Source: Diploscapter coronatus (lineage: Eukaryota; Nematoda; Chromadorea; Rhabditida; Rhabditidae). Taken from it: a stretch of DNA of 64,000 bases. Shown here piece after piece: positions 23,863-36,362 of the stretch (position 1 is its first letter; each line of letters opens with the position of its first letter). Location of the stretch: positions 11,113,249 through 11,177,248 of the forward strand of contig OZ038423.1 of assembly GCA_964036155.1 (NCBI GenBank), written 5' to 3'. Below the pieces are notes generated by a model. It searched no databases, was not told where the DNA came from, and saw nothing but the letters and a program-made list of their open reading frames with translations. The position numbers were made by a program, and so were the translations under genes.

Positions 23863-26575
23863 ATGTTCTAGAAAACTATCGGGTCAATTAATATTTTGCT
23901 TGCCTGTAAATATGGGTAAAACGTTTCTTGCCTCAATTTTTAAAAATGGTACTGCATTTTGCAACGATATATTGAATTGAATAAATTATTGAATCTCAAT
24001 TGGAATTAGAATATTAGTGGAAGGAAAAGTAAAAAAGAAAAAAAACTAGCTAGTGGCCGCAAATGGTTTTGCATAGTCTCGAGTTTTCTAAAATGTTCAA
24101 CTCCAAATAATCAAATACGATGCAACTAAGTCATTCATGAAGAATAAAAACAATAAAAATTATTTTTGATTGAAAGGTGCCACCAAAATCGACCAGGAAA
24201 CTGAACACGATTTCGTGTATAAAAATCCCGCGAGCACCTGCGGACGCGCACTGTCTGACAAAATATTCTGGTGAACAGCCATTTCTATGAGTGGTTCATC
24301 GACTCTGATAGTGATTTTTCGTGAGCATCAACTTTGAAGGGGACTTGCTTCCTATTTTTGGCGTTTTCAATGACCACTTTTTGAACAAAAACAAAATGCA
24401 AGGAGGCGAAATTTGGGGCCTCTAAGTATAGAAAATGCATTCGGAAATAGAGCCATGATGCAGCAATTCATTCAAGCGGCGAAGTTTCAGATTTTCGCTA
24501 TATTTTAATATTTTTCTTTTGTTTTCTGCTGATGTTTATTTCAAAAGTGCGAATGAGTTTAGCTTTTCAAAAAAATACCGAAAATCTTGATCAATTGATA
24601 ATTTGAAAAGGGAAGAAATGTGGAGCTTTAAAAACTTGTATAACAAAAACGAATTACGATATTATCTGCTAGAAAATTGCTAAAAATTAACATATGCCCT
24701 ATGTGCGCGAGCACGGAAAAAGACGAAGCTGACTTTCTCTGGATGTAGAAATACACTATTGCTGCGTTAACTTGCAGGATAATTACAAGATTTTTTCCCA
24801 TCATTCGATAAAAATAAAGAAAATAATAATGTAGCCGTGCTCTGCCCGATCCGATGAAGAAAGTCAAAATGTGATGCGGAAAAAGATATGGAAAAGAAAC
24901 TCCCTTACAGACTGAAAACCTATATTCAAAACAAAAAAAATGCAGAGAAATCTATCAATGAAATAACAGTCGAAATATACTTTTCGTTGTATTTGGGAAA
25001 AATTTTTGTACGAAGAAGTGGAACGTGTATCCGCGAAGGACACAGGGTGAATATACGGTGCAGAGCACGGCAGAGAACAGTGGTTAATCTCGCGGATACC
25101 CCCTTCCCCCTTCTACAAAAGTCTTTCTGAAGGATAAAGGAGTAGATTCTTTCTAAGCTATTGTTCATTTCAATCGTAAGGGCAGCTTGATCCATCTTCG
25201 ACCCTCAGAGAGGGTGCCACTATCTTACGACAATTTGTAGATTGTGTGCAATCCTCAGTTGGTATTTTCTGCGAAATACCGAAACCATTCTTGCACCGCT
25301 ATCCTTGGGCACAAACGAAGAAGCTCTCTTTGCTTCTCTCCACCCTCCTCGAGCCTCTCTGTTGAAGAATAAGAGACAAACGCAAAATGAATATATTAAA
25401 AACTTGTCCATAAACCATTATACTTGTCGTAAAATAGTGGCACGCTCTTTGAAGATGAAAGATGGAAAGAGTTTGCCATTACGATTGAAATAAACAATAG
25501 CCTTTAGTTTATGACTTTTAGAGAAAACTCCAGTAAATTACCTTCCAGGTGCTCTCCAGGTGGAGAATTCTATATGTTCTGGGGCAGAACTGTGACATAT
25601 AATATTTTCATCGTGCTCCTTCGATTGAACCGTGCGTGTCACCATTTCAGAATCGCAGTAAAATGTACGATGCCGACTCGGATCAGCTATTCTCTCCAAA
25701 GTTTGACATCATTTATGATTTTTAGGGAAAGTGCTATCTATATGCATCACATGACATTCCTCTTTTCAATGCTTAAGACTCCAAAGAGATGAGCGATGCG
25801 AAATGAAATGCTTGACTCCTTTACTATGATATCCCAGCCTGCGTGCTTTTCCTCTCGTGTTTTTTCGCTACTGTCTGCCGGTCAAAGAAAAATCTTTCTC
25901 CCTTTCGCTAGCATAGGGCTTCAATACAGGCAGCGATGTCATGTCGAAAGATTGGAATGAGGTAGGCAAGCTAGCTAATTCAGTTCAAAACCGTGGCGCG
26001 ACACGCGACGCATTTCTGGATTTTTCTTGGAATGGACAATCGTGCGACAGCAGGAAATAACTTCAGCGTCCATTCTTAACGAATTTTTGGAAAGAGAAAT
26101 ATCACGTGGGTATAGCATATCAAGGAAATAGTTTTGAAAAATTTTCTAGTTCTACAGCATATCATAGGAAATTGCATAAATTACTACTGTACATCTATAT
26201 ATATTTGAATCCTAAATCTAGATATCATAACATCAAGTATGCTAATCTGATATAAAAAAAAATTCATTTTCATTTTGTAGAATTCAAGCTTCTTATAATT
26301 TTTCTTAGGTTTATCTATCAACGTGAGATTCAAAAATAATCTTGAAACAATTTTCTACACAAATCGTATGAAATAGCATGAAATTATTGTTATTGAAAAT
26401 TTTCAGATTGTTTTTCAGATGTCATATGTATCAGTATGCTAATCTTAACCAAAGATTAATTTGCATTTTTGTAGAATTGAAATTCCTTTGAGTTTTTCTT
26501 TAGGTCATGGCAATTATTTCACTCGTATATTCTCGGCAACTTGTAGATTTCTCGGTTTGATATTTCGTCCTCTTG

Positions 26576-26850
26576 ATTGGTCCTTCTCACTTTTCTTTCT
26601 TTCTTTCTTTCCTTCTCTCTCTCTTTCTTTCTCTCTTCGCTATTCTTTGAGAAAGAGTGTGGTGGGAGATTCAGCCCTCAGAGGAGATAGATGAAATAGT
26701 GTTTGAAATCGAGAGAGGTTAGAGGAAAAGAGAGAAAGAAAGAAGGAAGAGAAGGAGAAAAATAGTTGGAGAATGTGAGAGAGCGCAGAGAAGTGAGAGT
26801 CAGCAGCAGCGACGAGGAGGCTTCACACACACATACATACACACAGAGCG
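26576..26850. repeat. Pyrimidine (CTTT)n / GA-rich tract and CA microsatellite
   Basis: The plus strand at about 26576-26640 is TTTCTTTC/TCTC repeats; 26705-26765 is the purine counterpart (GAGAGA, GAAAGAAAG), giving self-complementary arms. A CACACA/CATACATA run follows at 26821-26847. Simple-sequence DNA of this kind often marks nematode promoters. Confidence 0.6.
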
Positions 26851-26865
26851 CGACTGGCTGCAATA

Positions 26866-26886
26866 TGCGGATCAGAGACGCAGAGT
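26866..26886. promoter_or_regulatory. GAGACGCAGAG motif (CTGCGTCTC-type promoter element)
   Basis: GAGACGCAGAG is the reverse complement of CTCTGCGTCTC, a motif over-represented near nematode transcription starts. It sits in a GC- and GA-rich island about 1.9 kb upstream of maco-1. A promoter role is inferred from the motif and setting only. Confidence 0.4.
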
Positions 26887-27914
26887 CAATCGTGCACTAT
26901 TTCACCTCATTCTGCTTCTCTACCCCGCACTCTCTTTCTCTCGCGCGCCCGTGTTTCGCTCCGTTAGCACGGGGGCCACTAAATCGCTAGCCCTGATATA
27001 TCCTAATTTGGATTTTTAGCCCTTTTTTGCAAAGTTCACCCCTTTAATTAATCATCAATTTTAAAATCCACTCATTTCTCACGTTTATAACCGATATTTC
27101 ACAATAGAATATCACGAAATTTCCGCAAAAGTAATCGTGAAACAAGAGTATTTTTACAAGAACTCCATTCTGATAGGTTAAGTTTAAGGAAAAACGAGCT
27201 TTTCAGGATATCATGGATTTAGATCTTTTATTTGATCTCTAATGGATGAGAATTGTTAGAGTTATCGATTTTTCAAACAAATAATATCGACTGTTTACTA
27301 GCACTTCCTTGCTTCACAACTTGTAAAATATAAAAATTTATTTACGTTTTAGAAGAGTGGTCATTTTAATGAGACTAAGCTAGGGATCTATGAAATCCTC
27401 TTCGATAAACGTTAGTTTTATCGACTTTCACTTAATAATGCATAATTTATATGATGACTATCATAATTACTTCATTCTAAATGGTTTTACTTCGTTAGTT
27501 TTCTTCAGATAATCAACTTTTCTGGCATTAAAATATCGATTTTCCAGATATTCATAATATAAATATCTTCATCTCTGAGAAATAGCGTCGTCATTAATGT
27601 TTGATTACCTCTTCTAGAATATATCTCCTTCATTCTCAATTTCTCAAAAATTATATCTTAAATGTATAAAATTTTCCTTCTTATTTAGATTCAGATATAT
27701 TGATTTGACATTTCTTCGTCTTCCTCATTTTATTTTGAACATGAACAGTTCGTGATTTCCAAAATATAATTCTTGCTCATCATAAGACATTTTGTTCTAA
27801 ATTTTTCGAATATTATATTATGCAATCTTCGCTCACATCGATTTATTTTTATACATAGAGAGTTCTCGAAAACGAGAGAGACGAGAGAAAAGAGGCTCAT
27901 TTTATCGATTTTTA

Positions 27915-27950
27915 GAGAGTGAGAGACGCAGAGAAAGAGAGAAAGAAATA
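27915..27950. promoter_or_regulatory. Second GAGACGCAGAG promoter-type motif
   Basis: GAGAGACGCAGAGAAAG occurs in a GA-rich block about 0.9 kb upstream of the maco-1 start codon. It has the same core as the element near 26866. Either could mark the maco-1 transcription start, with the leader removed by trans-splicing. Confidence 0.4.
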
Positions 27951-28822
27951 TACCAACTGGTCACTTCCCTCTCGTGCTTTCTTCTTGCTTCGACTTATTA
28001 TATTCACACTCTGCTTCTTTTCTCTATCTTCAAATTCAATGTTCTCATTCATATCTCAGTTCAACTTTTACACACGATTCGGATCAGAAATCTATGGAGT
28101 TCGGATATGAATTTGATCAACCCCTCGTTCATAAATCCTAAATTTGAATAAAATTTCTTTATTAATTTTTAAAAATTTCGCTAAATTATTTACTTTTCCA
28201 CGAAGATTTTCTTCTAGTTCCATATATGGATTTCGAAATATTACGCATTCTTGAAAATTCGTTTTTTCAAACAAGAAATTTTCTAGATCTTTCAATATCA
28301 TATCTCTGAATCAAATCAACGTTTATCATTTTTTGGTATTCTAATTTTCTCTACTTATTTCTCCATGACCAAATGGCTCAGGGATAAAATTCTCGGTTTT
28401 CCGATTTCATCTGGCGGGAAAATCTGCGCAAAATGAGAGTGACAGATGGGCGAAATGGGCGCTAGTCGCATTGATTTGATGGGCTATTTTCTTTCTTTTT
28501 ATGAAAAAAGTAAAAAAATTACTTTCAATTCTTAGTTCGTAATATCGATTTCTAAATTTAATTATTATAATTATTGGTTTAATTGGCACAATTAAGTATA
28601 TTCTATTGGTTAATTATGAAAATGGCCTGGACCTTTCACGGAATGTAATAATCTTCTTTTATTTTCATAACAATCAAAACATGATGCTAATTTTACCCGC
28701 TTCGTTGTTTTAATTAGGGTAATTATCTCTGCCGTAATCAAGAGATAATTAGGATAATTAAGTGGTTAGTTAAGGTTAATTAGACTAGCTTCAGAAGACT
28801 CGTTGACGAGAGTGGGAGCGCC

Positions 28823-31800
28823 ATGCAAAAACGCGCTCGCGCCGTCGAATCCCAGAAGATGCGACGCACGATGAAAGGCAGAAGGCTGGCTGGCGATCCG
28901 GTCAAAGATGGGTAAGATTTTTTCTTTCAAAAATTACTTTTAAGAATATTTCTAATTTAACTTAAGCAAAGTGCCATAAAATTGTAGCGCTTGAAAAATC
29001 TACAGATTGGAACCAAATTTGTCATGAAAATTATTCTACCCCTGAAATTTAGTTTTCGAATAATTGAATCATTTATTATCGTCAATCACCAATGGAAAGG
29101 CAATTCGGAAATGCCGCCATGTCGTCACTTGAAGAGATAGCATTCAAAAGAGAGTGAGAGCGCGTTTCCCTACACCCTCCTCACCCTTAACCCTATTTCG
29201 TCAAGTGGCGGCGACGTGGGGCAAAATGGCGACATTTCCGAGTAGTCCCAACGAAACCCATATAATTTTGTAGTCTTTGAAAGGGTCTACATTTGGATAC
29301 AAAATTCGATTAATAAACTATCATAAAACGCTCGGAAATTCTCACGGATCATCGAAACTTTTGATTTTTAAAACTTTTTTAGCATTATTGGTCTGAAACT
29401 TCCTCTATACGTATGGTTATTTAAGTTTCAATCTTTACTCTAAAAATGAAATTAAACTTCTGCTTTCTGAAAGACTTACCATCGGAAATTATCATTTTCA
29501 CCGCTCAACTTCAAGGGGCTGATTTTCATACGTTGCCCGGGGCAACCTCAGGCCATAGGTGTATCATTATGATTAGCCTATACTCGTTCATTTTATATTA
29601 CTGCCAGCGAAATTTTGCCTACATTTGAGATACCGTATCTTAAAAGCAAGCCATAATTCATAAGTGTCTTTTTTAATTTAATTTGAATATATGATCCATG
29701 ACGTCGCTTTTTAAAATCAAATAACGCCTTTAAATTTAGAATGTCACAATCATGGGCGTACATTCGTCTGACGCTCATTTGGCTGTTCATCATAACGCTA
29801 GACATGTTCGTCGGATTTCGATTTGAACTCCTTTGGCCGTTCATTCTTCTAATACGGTATGATGACACCATTTTATGACGCCTTGTATTTATGACGCTCA
29901 ATTACTATCAATTTTCAGCGCCACCTTAGACGCCTGTAATAAAAATCATAATACCGTTGTTACATTAGCGAATCATAATAGTGCGGTGAGTATTTTAATT
30001 TAGAATCACGATCTTATTTATGAAAATAAGATCAACTCATAAGGGAGTTTATAATAAAAAAACGGACTTCCAAAAAAAGAGACGTTAGTATAGTTATTAT
30101 ATAGTACAAATATGACTCCCCAAAAATTTTAAATAACGTCCCTAATCTTTAGCAAATGTCCGTATTGTTCGTGTGCGTGACAGCGACGTCGGACATAATT
30201 TGCTATTTATTTATTCCCGTACGTCATCTGATTTTCGTGGCGTCCACCTACGTCTGGGTCCACTCGATATGGACCGCCAACGGTGGGCTACTCAGGACGA
30301 TCACCACGCTAATAAGTAAGTCTTTTTGTTTGTTACTTACTTATTTGAATTTCAAACTCTAAGATATATATCTGAATACCATGAGTTGAGTACCGCAGAT
30401 ATAGTTGAATTAGATGCTTAGAAGTGATGAATAAAAAATGTCCTAATTTGAAATTTAAGCCGACAAATCGCAAGCGCTTCCAATTCTAGCGATGTGGACG
30501 TTTGTCGTGTTATTCGAGTGGTGTTGTCGAATCAGGTAAATTTAGACTTTAAATTTCAAATTAAATTTATATTGAAATATATTAGGATTAGTAACCCCAG
30601 CTGAACTGTTTAAATTTAAAGATTAAACTTTAACAAACTTAAATTATTTAAAATTAAACTTAGATTCAAATTATTGGATTCATTTTCAGATGCGATTTAC
30701 TGGTATTTATAGCGCGCGACACGAGTCCGCTCGCCAGCTATTTCAATATAGCGAATGGAGAGGACGGTATTATTTTAATTGAACTAAAAATTAATTATTT
30801 ATACCTTCATTCTAAAAGTCTAAAGCTCAATTTCAATTAGCAAATCAAGTCAAATGTTAGCTTTATGTCCAAATTTATTTCCAAACATAGCGACTCAATA
30901 TCTCTTATAGATCTATTATTGTTGATGAACGATAAATTGGAATAAGATAGTTTAGAAGAAAAAAACATTAAATCGTTAAATAGAGAGATACATGACTCAC
31001 AAAAGAGGGGAGAAAGAAGCCGCATACCTTTTACTTTATTCCAGGCTATCGTTCATCGGCAATATTTTCCATTTAGACATGAAGATGGTATCTTTAAGAT
31101 GTTAACTTTAACCTAAGTTTTAAATATATTCAAATTCCAGGGTGTCTCCACTTACAAGGTATGATGCCGTACTACCCGAAGCTGTTCAACAACATCTTCG
31201 GTGCGCACTGCCTCGGCTACCCGCTCGTACTCATACTATTCTCATTGCGATATTATTTGAAGTTTGTTTATTATTCTAACATAATTTATTAAAGAAGTAA
31301 ATTTAAAGAACGACGTACGATTAGTGTATTTTCAAGTCTGATACTGAAAAAGTATCATCTTTCAAACTATTATCAAAGGCAATGAATTTCACAATGTGTC
31401 AATAGAAATCGTGCTATTTTAGAAGTTCCTATAAAAGAAGGCTACTTTCTAAATAAATCAATGAATTTTCAGAGAATGGCGAATACGACGAAAGCAGGAA
31501 GAGGTAACGAAAAGGAATGAGTCCTTGAATAAGCTGCTGGTTGAAGCTCTACCAGCGGTTTACGAGGGACCCAAAGACTATTCAGCGAAAAGTTGTGGTG
31601 ACGAAGGTGCGAATTTTTGAAAAAATACTTGGAAAAAGTCAGCATTTTTAGATTTGTATTTATTCAACGGCGGTCTAGATTCACCGTTGAGCTTGCCACC
31701 ACTAACTGATCGAGATCGAGTTAATGGTATGCCAATTTTTAGCATAATACTATCAAATTTTAGAGTAAATTTACGCATGTTAATTTCTCTAAAATTCTCA

Positions 31801-34800
31801 TTTTCAGGCGTTTCCTCACATACGAATGGAAATAGCGTTACATCGCATAATAGCACCTCGAAACGGGGCGGTACATCCACAAGCAAAATGACTGCGAACG
31901 GGGTGTCATCCGGGAAGAGTCGGGGAGGCCGAAGTCGGGGCGGTACGGGACATTCGCAGCAGGTATGATTCATAACGCCTTTTATGACGTCCTTGAAATA
32001 TGTTACGCCCTTTTAGTTTCAGAATGGCCATACACCCCAACAACAAACGCCACCTCAGAATAAGAACAGTCCGAATGACAAACGCGACAGGGATGAGGAT
32101 GATAGTTGTGGTGAGAATTTTGATCTATTTTTCAGAAAGATTGATCTCCGCTCAGAGTATAATTAATTTCTTTTTTTTTTATAAGAAAATCTGATCTTCG
32201 CCAAAATCTCCTTATTTGCAGACGAAGAGGGTTGGCCTGAATCTAACTACCGAAGTCCTGGTGGCATCTCCCTGATCCGACTACCTTGGGAGGGCATCCT
32301 TTGGTTGATCCGAAACTTCATCTGGCCTCTCACTGTGGCGCAGAGACGGGACTCTATGAAGGGTGGCTCCACAAATTCGACCGGTGCTCCGCATGGTGAT
32401 CGGCAGATTTCACACAGTGATCCGCAACGCGAAATGTCGACGTACTTGGACGAGGAGGATGAAGAAGAAAGCATACCGGACGAAAGCAAGAAAAAGATGA
32501 TGCAGAACGACGCGAAGAAAACGAATGCGGCGAAGAAGAACCAAAGGGCTTCGAGGTACTTTATCTTAGAAATTTTGAAAACAGAAGGTGCAAAGATGTT
32601 AAAAGTTGAAAATTTGAGATACTATATTTTTTTTTACATGTTTTTCCATTTATTTTGTTCATAAAAAGGCCAATTTCTTGGGATTTCGAAAAAATCGAAT
32701 TAGTTTAATTTTAAAATTTCAGAGGCAAAGAAAAGTTGGGCAACGTGGCGGTATCTGTGGAACGGGACAGGGTAAAACCTTGCACTTTAAAATTAAAAAT
32801 TACGAAATTCAGCCCCTAAATGGCTCTGTCAGCAATACGACGAATGGTCGATTAGCGAATGGCTCTGTGACTCGAGAGAGGGAGAGCAGCCGCGATACAA
32901 ACGCCACGAATGAGAATACGGCGCCAGATAGTTCGGGGTGCGTTAGCTTAGTGACTAAGATGCTTAATTTTGCAAAAATTCTTTACTCTAATTCGTGTTC
33001 TACACTGGACTATTTCAAATTTTTGCAAAAATCAGGGATTAATTGCTAATTGTATGAAATATGTTAATTTTCAGATTACTAGTCCAACTGGAGCAAATGC
33101 GAGGAGAGTTGGCTCGATTGAGAAAGCTTGAATCTGATGCTCGACTTCAACTCAGTATTTCCATAAACGGGGAAAATGGGGCAAGGCAGGAAGCAGCGCA
33201 ACTAGCGTCTAGGGTTCAGCAGATGAATAATAAGTAGGAAAATAGCATAGATTACTAAAATAGTAAAGAATAGTTATAAGCTAGCAAAAATAACCATGAA
33301 ATAGCAGAAAAAGGCTAAGAACTAGCAAAAAATAGTCTAAAAAACTAGCAATTTCAGGATCACTTCGCTCGAAAAGCTGCGCGACTCGGACCAAATCAAC
33401 CTTCAACAGCTGGATAAGAAATACGCGGAATTAGCCAATCGAAAGAACGACATCGAACGGGAACTGATGGCCGAGCGAAAGGCGAAGAGGGAGGAGTACA
33501 TGAAGAAGTGAGGATTTACTGTAATTGGAAAATGTGCTCTATTAACAAAGTCCAAATAAAATACTAGCATTGAATCATAATTTAAATCTTGAGATTGTTT
33601 TAATTAAAAACGCTCATTTAATATAACATAGGAAGAGTATTAGCATTTTAGCATTAAATTAACATTTTTTAATTTATATGTTTATTGATCTTTATAATTT
33701 TCAGAGATACGGTAGACGTCCAGAAGGAGAGGGAACGTCAATTGGAGAAAGATGTCGATCGACTGAGAATGGAAGCCATTCAGAGAGAGGAGAAAGTCAG
33801 AGAGATTGAAACCGAACTCGCCCAACTCAGAAAGTACAAGGAGATGAACGATGTTAAGGTGGATTTTATTTTAAATGTTAAATTTCATAAATTTTGTCTA
33901 AATTAAATGCTTATCCTCGTCAAAAATGACATTTTTCGTGATTTTAATCTATTTAAAGTTGATTTTCGTCAAAATTAAAACTATTTTTATCAGATGATTC
34001 TTTTTTTTTATTCTACAAGTTAAAATTTCAGATCCTGAAAGACGAGATCCAGAAGCAGCGTGACCAAATCACTCATCTACAAGACTCCCTTGCAGCTGAG
34101 AACAAGCTGAAACAAGACCTGTTCAGAGCTCTGGGAGAGGCTAAAGCGAGCAACGCGAATTTGGAGAGTCGTCTAGCTGAGTTGGATGGTAAAGCTGGCA
34201 ATTTTATTTTTTGGGTTAGGCAAATTATTTTAAACATTTTAGATAAATATCGTGGACACTATGAAGATGGAATGGTGAATTCCGGCAATGCAATTCGATC
34301 GCAAATGGTATGACAAAGAAAGGTATTTTAGTGAAATATTCCAATTTTCAGACCATCCCCGAAAAGACCTGTCCTCCAGTGATGATGTCGATGCCAAACA
34401 GCTCCAATCCGCCTCCTCCCCCATCCTACAACATGACCGTTCAACAATCCAAAATGGACAATCCCATGAATTATTTGTGAGTTTTCTATAGTTCACCTTT
34501 TTAATTTGAATCAAACAAATTCGCGAGTTTTAAAACCATCATTTACTCCATAGTTCCTTTTTCAAAATACCACGACAACTATCAGACAAGAAATACTCTC
34601 TTTATCGATTTATATTGCAATTTTAAGCAGCTAAAGTGATTAGATAGAATATACTTGCTAATGAAATTTCAATAGTTAATGCTTAAATATAAATATTTAT
34701 CTTCTAAAAGTTGTTTAAAAATCAGGCTTTAAAGGAAATACTATTTTAGATACACGGCCCTACAGCAGCACCACTCCTCGCCCACCGGCGAGCACCTTCT

Positions 34801-34909
34801 GTTCGACCAGACCCCTTCAGCCGCGCCTCTTCCCTGCTCGCTGACGCCCTCCGAGTTGACGTCCAGAATGGGCAAATTCGGCGCGCCTAATCCGGCCAGA
34901 TCAAATTAG
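28823..34909 (+). CDS. maco-1: Macoilin
   Basis: Conserved ER membrane protein of neurons; in C. elegans it controls excitability and sensory behaviour. About 879 residues from 21 exons: 28823-28911, 29740-29856, 29919-29985, 30153-30315, 30460-30535, 30690-30766, 31141-31261, 31473-31606, 31652-31726, 31808-31962, 32023-32110, 32222-32555, 32723-32771, 32813-32937, 33075-33233, 33358-33507, 33705-33858, 34032-34188, 34243-34307, 34352-34476, 34750-34909. Recognised by the basic N-terminus, FRFELLWPF, the TSDIICYLFIPV membrane segment with STYVWV, and AHCLGYPLVL followed by RIRRKQEEV. A low-complexity Ser/Gly/Asn linker follows (residues ~330-520), then a long coiled coil (about 560-760) and a C-terminal tail. 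A nematode-type Asn-rich loop (CNKNHNTVVTLANHN) interrupts the second membrane region. It converges with the phosphodiesterase gene. Confidence 0.96.
29101..29250. repeat. Imperfect foldback in maco-1 intron 1
   Basis: The left arm (TCGGAAATGCCGCCATGTCG then TCACTTGA, about 29106-29133) is repeated in inverted orientation at about 29200-29248 (TCAAGTGGCGGCGACG then ATGGCGACATTTCCGA), with an insertion of roughly 10 bp in the right arm. About 65 bp lie between the arms. It is GC-richer than the rest of the intron. A small non-autonomous element or a structured intronic RNA would fit; no target-site duplication was seen. Confidence 0.45.
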
Positions 34910-36362
34910 ATCCAGAAAAATTCACTCAACCCAGTTTCTCCTCTTATCAACTTTAATTTATAGTTTATTCGGAAATTTCGTGAAATACAGGGCAACTAAA
35001 TTATATCCTTAAGAAGTAGGAAACTCTAGGAGAAATATAGTTTTTCTTTCGATATGTCCTGTGTTTTATAAGGAATCCAGATTTCATTTTTCTTTTTGAT
35101 CATTTAAAGCCCGCAATTTACCAGAGTCACAGTTCGAGAACCCTTTGATGCAATCGCTTAATGTAAATATGATCGGTATTTCGACAGGAATTTAGTCCTA
35201 CTTTAGTTTAAGTTTACTGAAAATCTTTATAGTCAAGATTTTATCCATCTGATAGAAACCCCTATTTTGCAATACAATTCCCGGTTGAGTGGGACGCGTC
35301 TTGAAAAACCCACACCAAGAAAGCCTAAATTTCTCGCGTTTTCTCTATTCTTGCGTCCGATTTCTTAGTTTCTAGAATCACGCGACGTTATTTCATTCGA
35401 AAATCGTACTATGAAACATCACTTAAAACATGAAATAACGCTAGTGTAGTTGGTTAACGATGATGTATTGAGAGGCTGTAAATTGTAATTACTCTATCGT
35501 TTTAGAGAATTTCGTTCTCTCTTCGATTTTCAAACAAACCAAGTCAAACTCCGAATGTGTTTATATATGTGTTGTTATATATGGTTTAGTTGTTTTCTTT
35601 CTCTTTCTGTTTTTGCCTCTAGCCAAAAACTGTTCGAAATCGCGCGAGTCACTTTAAATTCGATCAAAAATGATGTGTGACGTCATTTTTAAGGGCGTTA
35701 TATTTTCCGATGACGCATTTTAATGACGCCATTTTGCTTTTTCCATAGAAACGCCAGCGACGTTGCCTGTATCCTTATTTCCCTATGTCTCTTCCTAACG
35801 TCAGCATAAAATAGAAGACGCCCTTTCTATTTTCATCTGGCTACCGTAATTCTTCCTGGTTCTGAAAGCATAAGCGTTTACCCTATCGTTTCTTTATTAT
35901 ATATTTTATTATATACTGGATCTCAAACTACGGTTCTCTCCAATTTATTTTCAAATTTATCGTATTCTCAAAAATACAAGACCCCTAAATTGAAATATAG
36001 AAGTCCGAGTCTCGTATCTTTGAAATACGATATAAATCACGACCCTTCAAAAGACCGTATTTATGTGAATACGTCTTCTAAAAATCAAGCTTTCTTGTTA
36101 AATATTGATTGTCCTTTCTTTTCAAGATTTAATAATTACACACCTTGTGACACGCGTTATGTTAATGAAACAAGCGTAAAAGTTGTTTTCGCTGAAAAAT
36201 AAGAGAAAACCAAAAATAAACGGTTTTTCAATAATAATAATTATACGTCTTAGTTTATTTCGTGAATACAGAGACAAATAATAGATAAAAACTGCAATAA
36301 TTAACAGGTCGAAAATTTTAAAGGACGTCATTTCGGATTTTGAAATTTTCAGAAAAAATAGT
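34910..36362. other. Convergent 3' flanks of maco-1 and the phosphodiesterase
   Basis: Probably mostly maco-1 3' UTR followed by terminator sequence for both genes. The DNA is AT-rich, with a TATATATG run near 35560-35585 and several ATTTTAATGACG-like strings near 35680-35740. An open stretch at 35990-36202 has no ATG start or family resemblance and is left out. Confidence 0.4.

Larger units (their letters stand above)
23863..28822. other. Intergenic region upstream of maco-1 (about 5 kb)
   Basis: No gene was assembled; the open frames here look random. It includes the GPCR 3' UTR and, from about 26500, promoter-like DNA with long CT/GA runs, a CA-rich microsatellite near 26821-26847 and two GACGCAGAG motifs (annotated separately). 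A GGCGGGAAAA string at about 28412-28421 matches an E2F-type site. A likely trans-splice or 5' UTR acceptor (GCTTCAG) lies near 28790, about 30 bp before the maco-1 ATG. Confidence 0.45.

Noticed and set aside
25830..25890. CCCAGCCTGCG and TGCCGGTCAAAG strings also found near 47418-47530
   Set aside because: The two short matches are in different order at the two sites; too little to define an element.
24600..26000. Several overlapping open frames on both strands upstream of maco-1
   Set aside because: No motif, no consistent splice signals, and composition like the surrounding spacer.
31045..31088. Possible extra maco-1 exon after a TTCCAG acceptor, ending at a GT donor
   Set aside because: In the required phase it hits an in-frame TAG; joining 30766 directly to 31141 gives an uninterrupted frame that matches macoilin.
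35990..36202. 71-codon open stretch in the maco-1 / phosphodiesterase spacer
   Set aside because: No ATG at its start, AT-driven composition, located in converging 3' flanks.
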